Shown in pieces: positions 1-9,343 of a DNA stretch of 64,000 bases. The notes below the pieces were generated by a model. The model saw only the letters and a list, made by a program, of their open reading frames with translations, was not told the DNA's origin and made no database searches. The DNA lies in NCBI GenBank assembly GCA_036556425.1, contig DATBJJ010000111.1, forward strand, positions 6,047 to 70,046. Direction: 5' to 3'. A program made the translations under genes and the position numbers. The DNA comes from DATBJJ01 sp036556425 (lineage in GTDB: Bacteria > Acidobacteriota > Vicinamibacteria > Vicinamibacterales > 2-12-FULL-66-21). How positions within the stretch are numbered: position 1 is the stretch's first letter; each line of letters starts with the position of its first letter.

Positions 1-1
1 A

Positions 2-988
2 ATGCTGTTCACCGCCGGCACGCGATGGATCGCGCCGCGGCGCGTGGCGGAGCCGGAAGAGGTGACGGTCCACGAGGCGGGCCATCAGTTCTTTTACGGA
101 ATCGTCGCCACGAACGAGTTCGAGCACGCGTGGATGGACGAAGGGATCAACACGTTCGCCACGGCGCGCGTCATGGAGCAGTTCTTCGGGCCGCAGTACT
201 ACTCGACGCGATACTTCGGCGGATTCGTGCCGTGGGTGTTCGACGATCTTCCGTTGAGCCGCGCCGTCGACGGGAATTACCTCGCCGGGTACCGGAACGC
301 GGCGACGTCGGACACGCCGTCGACGCCGACGTGGCGGTACTGGCCCGGCACCGCCGCGAATATCACCTACAGCAAGACGTCGCTGTGGCTGCATACGCTC
401 GAGCGGATGCTCGGGTGGGAAACGCTGCAGCGGATCCTGTCGACGTTCTTCACCCGCTACGCGTTCCAGCATCCGCAGCCGCGCGATTTCTTCGCCGTGG
501 CGAACGAAGTCAGCCGCCGCGATCTCACGTGGTTCTTCGATCAGGTCTATCGCAGCTCGAGCTCGTTCGATTACGCGATCGACGTGTTCGAGAGCGAAGC
601 GGCCGTGGACCGCGGCTACTTCGGCGACGGCAGCCGTCAGACGTTCTCGTCCAACGCGCGCGCCGCGGACGTCTACCGCACCCGCGTTGTCGTGCGGCGC
701 CACGGCGACGGCGTCTTTCCGGTCGACGTTCGCGTGGTGTTCGAGAACAATCAGGACGTGCGGTGGCGGTGGGATGGACGCGATCGGTGGAAGCTCTTCG
801 AGGTCGATCGGCCCGCGCGCGCCGTCAGCGCGCAGGTCGATCCCGAGCGCGTGCTCCTCCTCGACACCAACTACACCAACAACAGCCGATCGCTCGCGCC
901 GAAAACGGCCGCGGCATCGCGCAAATGGTCGCTCGCGTGGCTGCTCTGGCTCCAGGATCATCTCTTGACGTACGGGTTTTTCATTTGA
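2..988 (+). CDS. M1-family zinc metallopeptidase, C-terminal part (5' end outside window)
   Basis: This open frame runs in from the left edge, so the N-terminal part of the protein is missing and the true start is not visible. The visible 328 residues hold the gluzincin zinc site HEAGH (about residues 24-28) followed 19 residues later by the third ligand Glu in WMDEGIN (E47), the HExxH-18-E layout of M1 aminopeptidases. The GAMEN exopeptidase motif would lie upstream and cannot be checked. After the catalytic core come an all-helical stretch and a beta-rich tail with RTRVVVRRHGDGVFPVDVRV, typical of the large bacterial M1-like proteins that are often exported. Its TGA overlaps a TTG start of the following membrane protein, so the two are probably co-translated. 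Peptidase identity is firm; aminopeptidase activity is inferred from the family. Confidence 0.88.
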   Translation: MLFTAGTRWIAPRRVAEPEEVTVHEAGHQFFYGIVATNEFEHAWMDEGINTFATARVMEQFFGPQYYSTRYFGGFVPWVFDDLPLSRAVDGNYLAGYRNAATSDTPSTPTWRYWPGTAANITYSKTSLWLHTLERMLGWETLQRILSTFFTRYAFQHPQPRDFFAVANEVSRRDLTWFFDQVYRSSSSFDYAIDVFESEAAVDRGYFGDGSRQTFSSNARAADVYRTRVVVRRHGDGVFPVDVRVVFENNQDVRWRWDGRDRWKLFEVDRPARAVSAQVDPERVLLLDTNYTNNSRSLAPKTAAASRKWSLAWLLWLQDHLLTYGFFI

Positions 989-1995
989 CGCCGTCGGCGG
1001 CCTTGCGGGACGGCATCCGGCGCGTCAACGGGGCGCCGCTCGTGCTGGCGGGCATGTTCCTCGTGACGCTGCTGGTCGCGCTCCCGCTCTCGATCGCGCT
1101 GCGCGGAATGATTGCCACGCACCTCGACGACAGCCTCGCCGCCGACTCGCTGTCATCTGGAACGAACCTCGAATGGTGGGACGAGTTCTCCGCGCAGGCG
1201 ACAGGACTCGGCACGACCTTCGTACCATCGATCGTCGGGTTCGGCGCGGTCCTCGACAACCTCGGCGGGCTCCTCGACAACCTGCCGATGGCGGCGACGA
1301 TCGCGGGCGCGACGGCCGCATGGCTCGTGATCTGGTCTTTCCTCACCGGCGGCGTGCTCGACCGGTACGCGCGCCGCCGGCCGACGCGCGCGTACGGATT
1401 CTTTGCGGCGTGCGGCACGCATTTCTGGAGATTCGTCCGGCTCGGCGCGATCGCGTGGCTCGTCTACTGGTTTCTCTTCGCGAACGTGCACGGGTGGCTG
1501 TTCGAATTGTTCTATCCGTGGGCGACGCGCAACGTCACCGTCGAGCGCGCCGCCTTTGCCGTTCGCCTGCTTTGCTATCTCCTCTTCGGCGCGCTGCTCG
1601 TCGCGTGCAACATCGTCTTCGACTACGCGCGCATTCGAACCGTCGTCGAGGATCGCCATAGCGCGATCGGATCGCTCTTCGCAGGGGCGCGCTTCGTGCG
1701 CCGCCATCCGTCGACGCTGAGGCTCTACGCGTTGAACGCCGCGCTGTTTCTCGCCGTGGTGCTGGTCTACGCGATTCTGTCGCCGGGCGCCCCGTCAGGG
1801 TTCGCGTTTTGGATCGCGTTCGCGATCGGGCAGCTCTACATTCTTGCCCGCCATTACATCAAGCTGCTGTTCTACGCGTCGCAGATCGCGTTGTTCCAAA
1901 GCGCGCTCGCCCACGCGTCGTACACGGCCGCGCCGGCGGTCGAATGGCCGGACTCCCCCGCCGCCGAATCGATCGGCAACCTAGCGGCGCCATGA
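985..1995 (+). CDS. polytopic membrane protein of unknown function
   Basis: I do not recognise this 336-residue protein. It has about six hydrophobic helices (for example LVLAGMFLVTLLVALPLSIA near the N-terminus, AWLVIWSFLTGGVLDRYARR near residue 120 and ALFLAVVLVYAIL near residue 255), separated by Arg-rich loops. The architecture resembles uncharacterised integral proteins found next to M1-like peptidases. The start is taken as TTG at 985 because it overlaps the upstream TGA (TTGA), a common coupling arrangement in this window; another TTG lies at 1003. Its own TGA overlaps the nadE ATG, so peptidase, membrane protein and nadE form one transcription unit. Function is not assignable from sequence. 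Confidence 0.8.
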   Translation: MTPSAALRDGIRRVNGAPLVLAGMFLVTLLVALPLSIALRGMIATHLDDSLAADSLSSGTNLEWWDEFSAQATGLGTTFVPSIVGFGAVLDNLGGLLDNLPMAATIAGATAAWLVIWSFLTGGVLDRYARRRPTRAYGFFAACGTHFWRFVRLGAIAWLVYWFLFANVHGWLFELFYPWATRNVTVERAAFAVRLLCYLLFGALLVACNIVFDYARIRTVVEDRHSAIGSLFAGARFVRRHPSTLRLYALNAALFLAVVLVYAILSPGAPSGFAFWIAFAIGQLYILARHYIKLLFYASQIALFQSALAHASYTAAPAVEWPDSPAAESIGNLAAP

Positions 1996-2756
1996 ACCCG
2001 ACCATAACCGCCATCGTCGACTGGCTGCGGCAGCGCACGAACGCCGCCGGCACGCGCGGCTTCGCCGTCGGCCTCAGCGGCGGCGTCGATTCGGCCGTCG
2101 TCGCGCGGCTGTGTGAGCTCGCGACGCCGGGACAGGTCGCGGGCCTCATCATGCCGTGCGGAAGCGATCCGCGCGACGAAGCGGACGCGCGGCTCGTCGC
2201 GGATCAGTTCGGCATCGCAGTCGTGACGATTGATCTCGAGCCCGCCTACGACGCAGTGGTCCGCGAGCTGGGCGCCGCGATCGACCAGTTGCCGAGTGAG
2301 ATCTCGTCGCCCGCAAGGCGCTCTTCCGACGCCGCGCGCGTACCGCTCGCGAACGTCCGCGCGCGGCTGCGCATGACGTCGCTGTATTTCGTCGCGAATT
2401 CATTGAACTATCTGGTGGCCGGCACGGGCAACCGCAGCGAATTGACGATCGGCTACTTCACGAAGCACGGCGATGGCGGCGTCGACGTGCTGCCGATCGG
2501 CCACCTGTTCAAGAGCGACGTCCGGCAGCTCGCGAAGGATCTCGCCATCCCCCCCTCCATCATCGACAAGGCGCCGAGCGCCGGCCTTTGGCAGGGGCAG
2601 ACAGACGAAATGGAGATGGGATTCAGCTACGCGGATCTGGAGAACTACTTGTCGAGCGGGCCGGAAGGCGTGTCGCCCGCGCTCGCGCTGCGACTCGAGC
2701 GATCGATTCGATCGAGCGAGCACAAGCGCTCGATGCCGCCGACGCCGGACTCGTAA
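1992..2756 (+). CDS. nadE: NAD+ synthetase (ammonia-type)
   Basis: Makes NAD from deamido-NAD, ATP and ammonia in the cytoplasm, the last step of NAD biosynthesis. The 254-residue length matches the ammonia-dependent, single-domain form; there is no N-terminal glutaminase (nitrilase) domain. The ATP-pyrophosphatase P-loop SGGVDS is at residues 29-34, and the conserved substrate region around GTGNRSELTIGYFTKHGD with GLWQGQTDEMEMGFSY towards the C-terminus is clear. The ATG at 1992 overlaps the upstream TGA (ATGA). The stop codon directly abuts the stop of the convergent NTT-HEAT gene with no spacer, so neither gene has a classical terminator between them. Confidence 0.95.
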   Translation: MNPTITAIVDWLRQRTNAAGTRGFAVGLSGGVDSAVVARLCELATPGQVAGLIMPCGSDPRDEADARLVADQFGIAVVTIDLEPAYDAVVRELGAAIDQLPSEISSPARRSSDAARVPLANVRARLRMTSLYFVANSLNYLVAGTGNRSELTIGYFTKHGDGGVDVLPIGHLFKSDVRQLAKDLAIPPSIIDKAPSAGLWQGQTDEMEMGFSYADLENYLSSGPEGVSPALALRLERSIRSSEHKRSMPPTPDS

Positions 2757-5582
2757 CTATCCGACGCCGACGCCCAGACCCATGTCGGCCGGCGCGGGCT
2801 CCTGCTGGACCGGCGTCTCCTTCTCCCCAGCCAAGCGGCGCCGAGCCGAGCGCAGACTCTGCCTGATCATCGGATCGGCATCGCGTTCGAAACGCGCGAG
2901 CTCGTCCTTCAGTTCGTGAAGCTGCAGCGCGCCGACGGCGTAAATCGCGCTCGAGCGGAGCCATGGATCCTCGCTGCTCAGGAGCGTCGCGACCGACTGC
3001 TCCGCGGAGTCGAGCGGCGCGCCGACGAGACGATTGGCCAGATCGATCCGCTCCGCGGTCGTCACTTGCGCGTCGAGCAGCGGCACGAGCAGCTGACGAA
3101 GCTCCGGCTCGAGCACGTTGTCGAGCAGCTCCAGCGAGTTCGCGCGAACGAGCTCGTCCGACGATCGGAGTCCGACGTACGCGTCGTGCAGCCCAACGTG
3201 CGGAAGGAGGAGCGCCATCAGCCGGAAAATGCGATCGAGCTCCTGCTCCATCGCATGCTCCATCGCCTGCAGGACGCCGTCTTCGTCTTTCAGCCGCGCC
3301 TTCAACGGCCCGAGCACTTGATACGAACGATAGTGTCCGGCGATTTCCGCCGCCAACAGCAAGTTGATCGTTGCGGGATCGAGCGCGACCTCGGGGTGCA
3401 CGACGCGCAGCTTGTTCAGCGACGCGATGACGCGATGGCGCAGCGTCACGTCGGCCTGCAGCAGGCTGCCGATGAGCGCCTGCTCCGCTTCGATCGTGCC
3501 GAGGCGCACGAGCACCGATGGCAGCTCCCGCCGCGTGTCGAGCGACATGGTCTCGTCGCGCAGCGCATGCTCGATGTCGGGGATGATCGCGTTGCCGAAT
3601 CGCGCGAGCGCCGTCGCCGCATCCTCCGTCAGCGCGTCCCTCGCGAGCACCGCCATGAGCGGCTCGATCAGCTCGTCGCGCGCGATCGCGCCGGCGGATG
3701 CAATCGCGGCTCGCGCGACGGTCTCGTTCTCGTCTCGAATCAGCGAATCGAGCAGATCGAGAAAGGCGTCAGGTACGAGCGCGATGAGCCTCGCCGCTTC
3801 GGCGCGTTCGCGAACCGCTTCCTTCCCCGACGATCGCACCATGCCCTCGAGCAGCGCTCGCGCGGCTTCGATATTCTGCGTGGGACCCGGAGACGCGAGG
3901 AACGCCGCCATGCCGGCGCGAATCGAAAAGTCCTCGAAGTCGCCGAGCTTCTGAATCTGCGCGAGCGGATCGACGTGCATCTCGCCCGTCAGGTAGAGCA
4001 GCGCCTCCGTGCGAACGCCGAGATCGGAATCCTTCAGGAGGTTCGCCGCCCTCTCGCCGATCTCCCGATCGCCGGCAGCGCGGAGCAGCGACAGCGCGCG
4101 CCGTCTGATGTCGCTCTCGGGGTGCGACAGCAAAAGACGCAGCGACGGCAGCCACGTGCGCGTCTGCTGCGCCTCCAGCAGGCCGAGCGCATACCGCACT
4201 TCACCCGGCTCTCCTCCAGCGAGCTTTCGCCGGAGCGCCTCCGCCGCCGAGCGCTCGATCGTCGTCGACGCGGCCCGCTCAGTGTCGAGGCGATGGCGGT
4301 GAATGCTGTCGTGAATCGTGCGGACGTACTCGGACCGCAAACGCCACGCGACGCCGCCCCAGATGCCGACGAGCACGACGTTGATGGCCGCTGTGCCGCG
4401 CAACCCGAGGCCGAGACCCGGCACGAGCGCGAATCCCTGCGTCGCGAGGCCGAGCAACAGGGCGCCGCATCCGTCGGCGATCCGGTTGACGACGATGTCG
4501 ATCGCGTTCTTGAGATGCACGCGCTGCGCGGGAGGGATCGGGAGATAGAGGAGCTCGTAGCTCGCCTTATCGACCGAGAACCGGAAGCCTTGATCGAAGG
4601 CGTTCGTGAAGAGCACCGACCACAAGCCGGGCATCAACAGGATCAGCGCGGTGCCGAAGCCGAGCGAGATCGGCAGCACGAGAACGGTGACGGCAATGCC
4701 GAAGCGCCGGAGCGCCGGCCCGGTCACGAGCAGTTGGATCAGGAAGCTGACCGATCCCAGCGCGAAGTTGAACGTCCCGAAGAACGCCGTCAACGCGTCC
4801 GCGTCGCGAAAATAGCGTTCGTTTGCGACGAGGCTGAGCTGAAACGCCGTCCACTGCGTGACGACCGCGACGAGGAACACCATCGCCGCCATCAGGCGCA
4901 GATACGGGCTCGACGCGATCTGCCGGAGCGTCTCGCGCACCGGTTGACTCAACCGCGTCCCGCCGCGTGAGAACGTCTTCCGGCGCACGCGCTTGTTCGC
5001 GACCGTCACGATCGCGGCCGCCGAGAGGATCAGCGCTGCGAGCACGAGCAGCATGTTCACGGCGCCGCCGACCGGGCCGACGAGAAAACGCGCGAGCAGT
5101 CCGCCGGTGATCGCGCCAAACGACGCGCCCGCCCCGACGAGGCCGAAGAGCCGTTTCGCCTGGCGCGTATCGAAGAGCGAATTCGCGAAGCTCCAGGCCT
5201 GCACGGGCGCGATGATCCCGAAGCAGTTCACCCAGACATAGAAGATCGCGGGCAGCAGCTCGAATGGGTGAAAGCGGAACGCATACCAGAACAGGAGCAC
5301 GTTCGCCGCGAAGAAGAGCAGCGTGACGGCCGTGAGGAGGCGCGACCCGACGCGCGCGACGGCGCGCGTGTAGAGCGGCACGAAGAGCGACAGGGCGACG
5401 GGCACGGCCGCATAGACGTAGACCAGCGAGTACGGCCCGTATTGCCGGAGGAACAGCCCGTTACGAATCGGTTTGGCGAGCAGATACGCGGCGACGACGA
5501 CCGCGATGTACAGAAACGTGAGGAGGACCGGAAGTCCTTCGCCCGGCTTGACGTCGAGGAACCGCCGCAACCGAGGAAACAT
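2757..5582 (-). CDS. NTT/MFS-type nucleotide-transporter-like protein fused to HEAT repeats
   Basis: A 941-residue protein in two halves. Residues 1 to about 430 form some 12 membrane helices with signatures of the ADP/ATP translocase (Npt/Tlc, NTT) superfamily: LLAKPIRNGLFL in helix 1 and DTRQAKRLFGLVGAGASFG in the middle. Residues about 450-930 are soluble and made of HEAT-like repeats (for example SDIRRRALSLLRAAGD, DLGVRTEALLYLTG and PWLRSSAIYAVGAL). Classical NTTs of chlamydiae, rickettsiae and plastids are about 500 residues and lack this tail; HEAT-fused forms are known in free-living bacteria without a proven substrate. It diverges from a longer paralogue 47 bp away. Nucleotide transport is therefore a family-level inference. 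The C-terminus ends in a Pro/Glu-rich tail (ETPVQQEPAPADMG). Confidence 0.85.
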   Translation of the reverse strand: MFPRLRRFLDVKPGEGLPVLLTFLYIAVVVAAYLLAKPIRNGLFLRQYGPYSLVYVYAAVPVALSLFVPLYTRAVARVGSRLLTAVTLLFFAANVLLFWYAFRFHPFELLPAIFYVWVNCFGIIAPVQAWSFANSLFDTRQAKRLFGLVGAGASFGAITGGLLARFLVGPVGGAVNMLLVLAALILSAAAIVTVANKRVRRKTFSRGGTRLSQPVRETLRQIASSPYLRLMAAMVFLVAVVTQWTAFQLSLVANERYFRDADALTAFFGTFNFALGSVSFLIQLLVTGPALRRFGIAVTVLVLPISLGFGTALILLMPGLWSVLFTNAFDQGFRFSVDKASYELLYLPIPPAQRVHLKNAIDIVVNRIADGCGALLLGLATQGFALVPGLGLGLRGTAAINVVLVGIWGGVAWRLRSEYVRTIHDSIHRHRLDTERAASTTIERSAAEALRRKLAGGEPGEVRYALGLLEAQQTRTWLPSLRLLLSHPESDIRRRALSLLRAAGDREIGERAANLLKDSDLGVRTEALLYLTGEMHVDPLAQIQKLGDFEDFSIRAGMAAFLASPGPTQNIEAARALLEGMVRSSGKEAVRERAEAARLIALVPDAFLDLLDSLIRDENETVARAAIASAGAIARDELIEPLMAVLARDALTEDAATALARFGNAIIPDIEHALRDETMSLDTRRELPSVLVRLGTIEAEQALIGSLLQADVTLRHRVIASLNKLRVVHPEVALDPATINLLLAAEIAGHYRSYQVLGPLKARLKDEDGVLQAMEHAMEQELDRIFRLMALLLPHVGLHDAYVGLRSSDELVRANSLELLDNVLEPELRQLLVPLLDAQVTTAERIDLANRLVGAPLDSAEQSVATLLSSEDPWLRSSAIYAVGALQLHELKDELARFERDADPMIRQSLRSARRRLAGEKETPVQQEPAPADMGLGVGVG

Positions 5583-5629
5583 GAAGTCTCGCAGTTTACT
5601 TCAGTTTCTGCATCGCTTAGGCTTGGCCA
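5583..5629. promoter_or_regulatory. divergent promoter region between the two NTT-HEAT genes
   Basis: Only 47 bp separate the two start codons, so both promoters must overlap or extend into the coding sequences. On the + strand TTTACT at about 5593-5598 could serve as a -10 hexamer for the 1230-residue gene. On the - strand TAAACT in the same place sits about 10 nt before the ATG of the 941-residue gene, similar to other near-leaderless starts in this window. No strong Shine-Dalgarno precedes either ATG. This is inference from hexamer similarity only. Confidence 0.35.
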
Positions 5630-8600
5630 ATGCTCCAGCGACTGCTGTCTCCGCTCGTCGAGTTGCGGAAGGAAGAGGCCGTCACCGCCCTTTTGATGTT
5701 CTCGTATTCGTTTCTGGCGATGACGTCGTACAACGCCATCAAGCCGCTGACGCGGTCCGCGTTCATCACCAAGCTCGGTGCCGACAATCTCCCGTACGTG
5801 CTGCTCGGTTCCGGCCTCGTCATCGGCATCCTGATGACGGCGTACGCGTGGACGATGGCGAAGCTGCCGCGCCGTTGGGGGCTGCCGATCATGCAGCTCG
5901 GCATGATGGGTCTGATGATCGCGTTCTGGATTCTCTTCATCCGCCTTCCGCAGGCAGCCTGGGTGTCCGTTGCGTTTTACGTCGCCGGCCAGCTGCTCGG
6001 CGTGCTCCTCATCAGCCAGTTCTGGACGCTCGCCAACATCGTGTACGACCCGCGCCAGGCGAAGCGGCTCTTTGGATTCGTGGGCGGCGGTGCGCCGCTC
6101 GGCGGCGTCGCCGGCAATGCGCTCGCGGCCCAGGCCGGCGTGATCGGCTCGACGAACCTCCTGCTGCCGAGCGCGGGCCTGATGCTCCTCTGCGCGGGAA
6201 TCGTCAGCCTGATCATCGGCAAGGAAAGCGTTCGTCCGGATTCCGCGCTCGCCGGCAAGGAGGAAAAGGGCGTCAGCATGGCGGAGGCGTTCCAGCTTCT
6301 CCGCAGCTCGAAGCACCTTCAGATCATCGCGCTCGTCATCAGCTTCGCATCGATCGGCGCCGGCATCATCGAGCAGCAGTTGAACATGGCGGCCGCGGCG
6401 GCGAAGGGCGGCGGCGGCACCGATTCGATCACGTCGTTTCTCGCGACTGTCGGACTGTGGATGTCGACGATCGGATTCGTCGTCCAGGTGTGGCTGACGA
6501 GCAGGATCCATCGCTATCTCGGGATCGGCTTCGCGCTGATGGTGCTTCCGGTCAGCCTCGGAACCACGGGCGTGATCATGCTATTGAACGGCGCGCTGTG
6601 GGCGCCGTCGCTCGCGCGCATTCTCGATCAGTCGCTGCGATACACGGTCGACAAGACCACGCGCGAGATTCTCTTCCTCCCGCTGCCCGGCGACATCAAG
6701 TTGAAGGCGAAGTCATTCGTCGACGTGACCGTCGATCGCGCGGCGAAGGCCGCGGCCGCGCTGCTCCTGATCGTGCTGGTCAAGCCGTGGGGCCTCAATC
6801 TCGATTGGCAGCGGCTCAGCATCGCTAGCCTCGTGATGACGATCGCCTGGATCTTCATGGCGCTTCGCGCGCGCCGCGGCTACCTGCAGGCGTTCCGCAA
6901 CAGCCTCGCGACGCGAGACGTGCAGGCGAGCGAATTGCGGCTGAACGTCGCGGACCTGACAACGATCGAAACGCTGGTGCAGGAGCTCGCGCATCCCGAT
7001 CCACGACGCGTGGTTTATGCGATCGACGTGCTCGAATCGATCGACAAACGCAACCTCGTGACGCCGCTGCTCCTCTACCACGAATCGCCCGTCGTGCGGC
7101 GGCGCGCGCTGGCGGCGCTCGGCGCCGTTCGAAGCGACATCGCGGAGCAGTGGGTGCCGCACATCCGCCGCATGCTCGGGGACGCCGACTCCGGCGTCAG
7201 GGCCGCGGCGATCGGCGCGCTCTCGTCGATCGCGCAAGCGGATGCCGCCTCGCTCGCGCGGCCGCTGCTCGACGATCCCGATCCGCGCATTCGCGCAACC
7301 GCCGCCGTGGCGCTCGCGGGCAGCGGGAACCCGGAATACGTGGACAAAGCGGAGCTCGCGCTGCTCGACCTCGCGAGCGACACGCGCGACGAAGCAAAAG
7401 CCGCGCGCCGAGACGTCGCGATCGCGATCCGCCAGATTGGCGATCCGCGCTTCCGCCGTCTGCTCATCCCGCTGTTGTACGACCCGGCGCCTGAAGTCGC
7501 GGACGAGGCGATGGAAAGCGTGCACGCGGCGGGCACGAGCGATTTCGTCTTCGTGCCGTCGCTCGTGTCGCTGCTCCGCAACAGGCGCCTGAAGGGACGC
7601 GCGCGCGCCGCCCTCGTCGCCTACGGCGAACCTGTCGTCGATGCGCTCGCGTTCTTCCTGCGCGATCCCGAGGAAGACATCTGGGTGCGGCGACACATCC
7701 CGGGCACGCTGGCGCAGATCCCATCGCAGAAGACCGTCGGCGTGCTGGTCGAAGCGCTGTCGGAGAAAGACGGATTCATCCGCTACAAGGTCGTCTCCGC
7801 GCTCGAGCGTCTCAGACGCGAGCATCCGGAGCTGAAGTTCAACCCGGAACCGATTGAGAAGCTCGCGATCCAGGAGGCGCGGCGGTTCTTCACCTTCCTC
7901 TCGCTGCACGACAACCTGTTCGGCAAGCAGAAGCTGAAGACCGATTCGCTCCTGGCGCAGGGGCTCACCGAGCAGATGGCGCGGCTGCGCAACCGCATCT
8001 TCAAGCTGCTGACGCTGCTCTACCCTCCTGTCGATATCGACGCCGCCCGCTACACGTTGGAGCACGGCGACGCACGGAGCCGATCGAGCGCGTCGGAGTA
8101 CCTCGACAACATTCTGTCGAGCCAGCTGCGAAAACAGGTGCTGCCGGTGCTCGAGGACATGCCGCGCGACGAGCGCGTGCGCCGCGGCAACGTGTTGATC
8201 AAGACGCGCCCGCGCGACGTCGAGGAAACGCTCCTGCAATTGATCAACGACGACGATCCGGTCACCGCAGCGGCGGCGATCGACGTCGTCCGGGAGCAGC
8301 AGATGTGGAGCCTCGCGGGAGACGTCGAGCACGTGCTCGCGCACCGCGACGCGCAGGATTGGTACGTGTTCGAAGCGGCGTCGTGGGCGCTCGCGGAACA
8401 GCGGATGCCGGCGGAGCGCCGGCGTCAGTTGTGGCTCGAGCCGCTCCCGGCGGCGGAGCTCGCCGGACGGCTGCGCCGGCTGCCGCTGTTCGCGTCAGTC
8501 TCGATCGACGAGCTGTTCAGAATCGCGAGCGCCTCGAAACAAGTGCGTCACGAGTCCGGTAGCATTCTCGAACAAGAAGGATCGGTGCCGACGGCGATCC

Positions 8601-9322
8601 ACATTCTGCTCGACGGCCGCGTGACGGCGGCGGGACGCGAAGGCGCGCCGTCGACAGTCGACGCGCCGGCGGCGATCGGGTTCGTCGAGGCGATGGCGGG
8701 GCTGCCGATGCCGGAGACCGTCCGCACGAGCGGCGCTGCGGTCACGCTGGCGCTCACGGTCGAAGAGCTTCGAACGCTGCTCGCCGACAACACGGATCTC
8801 GTGAGCGGACTGTTCGCGACGCTCGCGGAGCGCGTCGAGCACCCCGACCGTCCCGTGCATCCGACGAAAGCGGCGCGCGAGCTCGAACAGCTCGCGGCCG
8901 GCGGGCTGTCGCCGATCGATCGCGTGTTCGCCCTTCAATACGTGCCGCTCTTCACACGCGTCTCCGCTGAGGAGATGAAGCATCTGGCGGCAGTCGCGCT
9001 GCCGGTGCAGATGAAAGAGGGATCCGCGCTGTTCCCCGAGTCAGCGCTGCCTGCGTTGTGGATGGTGTTGACGGGCGAAGTGTTGTTGGAGAGCTCGACG
9101 GGGCGGCCGCCCGCCACGGCACGCGGTGGCGATGCCATCGGATCGGTGAATACGATGGCGGGCAAGAGCCTCGGACGCGCCGCGAACGTGACCAAGTCGG
9201 GCGTCGCGCTCAAAATCGATCGCGAAGATCTTTTCGACCTGCTCGGCGAGCGGCCGGATCTCCTGCGTCAGATGTTCGCCGGCATGTTCCGGCGCGAGCG
9301 GCCGCTCACCGCGACGAGATAG
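5630..9322 (+). CDS. NTT/MFS-type transporter-like protein with HEAT repeats and two cNMP-binding-like domains
   Basis: A 1230-residue paralogue of the divergent neighbour. The N-terminal part (to about residue 420) has about 12 membrane helices with the same signatures: SYNAIKPLTRSAFI in helix 1 and DPRQAKRLFGFVGGGAPLGG. Residues about 440-940 are HEAT-like repeats (SGVRAAAIGALSSIAQ, DPRIRATAAVALAGSG and similar). Two domains with the cyclic-nucleotide-binding (Crp/CAP) fold follow at about 947-1075 (LRRLPLFASVSIDELFRIA) and 1095-1225 (LQYVPLFTRVSAEEMKHLA). Neither keeps a full phosphate-binding cassette: the usual Gly-Glu is missing, giving IGFVEAMAG and IGSVNTMAG. They may therefore be structural or sense another ligand. 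A regulated membrane transporter is the best guess; the substrate is unknown. Confidence 0.85.
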   Translation: MLQRLLSPLVELRKEEAVTALLMFSYSFLAMTSYNAIKPLTRSAFITKLGADNLPYVLLGSGLVIGILMTAYAWTMAKLPRRWGLPIMQLGMMGLMIAFWILFIRLPQAAWVSVAFYVAGQLLGVLLISQFWTLANIVYDPRQAKRLFGFVGGGAPLGGVAGNALAAQAGVIGSTNLLLPSAGLMLLCAGIVSLIIGKESVRPDSALAGKEEKGVSMAEAFQLLRSSKHLQIIALVISFASIGAGIIEQQLNMAAAAAKGGGGTDSITSFLATVGLWMSTIGFVVQVWLTSRIHRYLGIGFALMVLPVSLGTTGVIMLLNGALWAPSLARILDQSLRYTVDKTTREILFLPLPGDIKLKAKSFVDVTVDRAAKAAAALLLIVLVKPWGLNLDWQRLSIASLVMTIAWIFMALRARRGYLQAFRNSLATRDVQASELRLNVADLTTIETLVQELAHPDPRRVVYAIDVLESIDKRNLVTPLLLYHESPVVRRRALAALGAVRSDIAEQWVPHIRRMLGDADSGVRAAAIGALSSIAQADAASLARPLLDDPDPRIRATAAVALAGSGNPEYVDKAELALLDLASDTRDEAKAARRDVAIAIRQIGDPRFRRLLIPLLYDPAPEVADEAMESVHAAGTSDFVFVPSLVSLLRNRRLKGRARAALVAYGEPVVDALAFFLRDPEEDIWVRRHIPGTLAQIPSQKTVGVLVEALSEKDGFIRYKVVSALERLRREHPELKFNPEPIEKLAIQEARRFFTFLSLHDNLFGKQKLKTDSLLAQGLTEQMARLRNRIFKLLTLLYPPVDIDAARYTLEHGDARSRSSASEYLDNILSSQLRKQVLPVLEDMPRDERVRRGNVLIKTRPRDVEETLLQLINDDDPVTAAAAIDVVREQQMWSLAGDVEHVLAHRDAQDWYVFEAASWALAEQRMPAERRRQLWLEPLPAAELAGRLRRLPLFASVSIDELFRIASASKQVRHESGSILEQEGSVPTAIHILLDGRVTAAGREGAPSTVDAPAAIGFVEAMAGLPMPETVRTSGAAVTLALTVEELRTLLADNTDLVSGLFATLAERVEHPDRPVHPTKAARELEQLAAGGLSPIDRVFALQYVPLFTRVSAEEMKHLAAVALPVQMKEGSALFPESALPALWMVLTGEVLLESSTGRPPATARGGDAIGSVNTMAGKSLGRAANVTKSGVALKIDREDLFDLLGERPDLLRQMFAGMFRRERPLTATR

Positions 9323-9343
9323 ACGGCCGCTCGAGATCGCCTG

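Noticed and set aside
2916..4970. Long open frame (684 codons) opposite the first NTT-HEAT gene
   Set aside because: It is antisense to a well-supported gene; the product is almost all Arg/Glu/Asp/His-rich without domains, as expected from the complement of GC-rich codons.
6713..8344. Minus-strand open frame of 543 codons inside the second NTT-HEAT gene
   Set aside because: Antisense shadow of HEAT-repeat codons; composition dominated by Arg, Glu, His and Asp.
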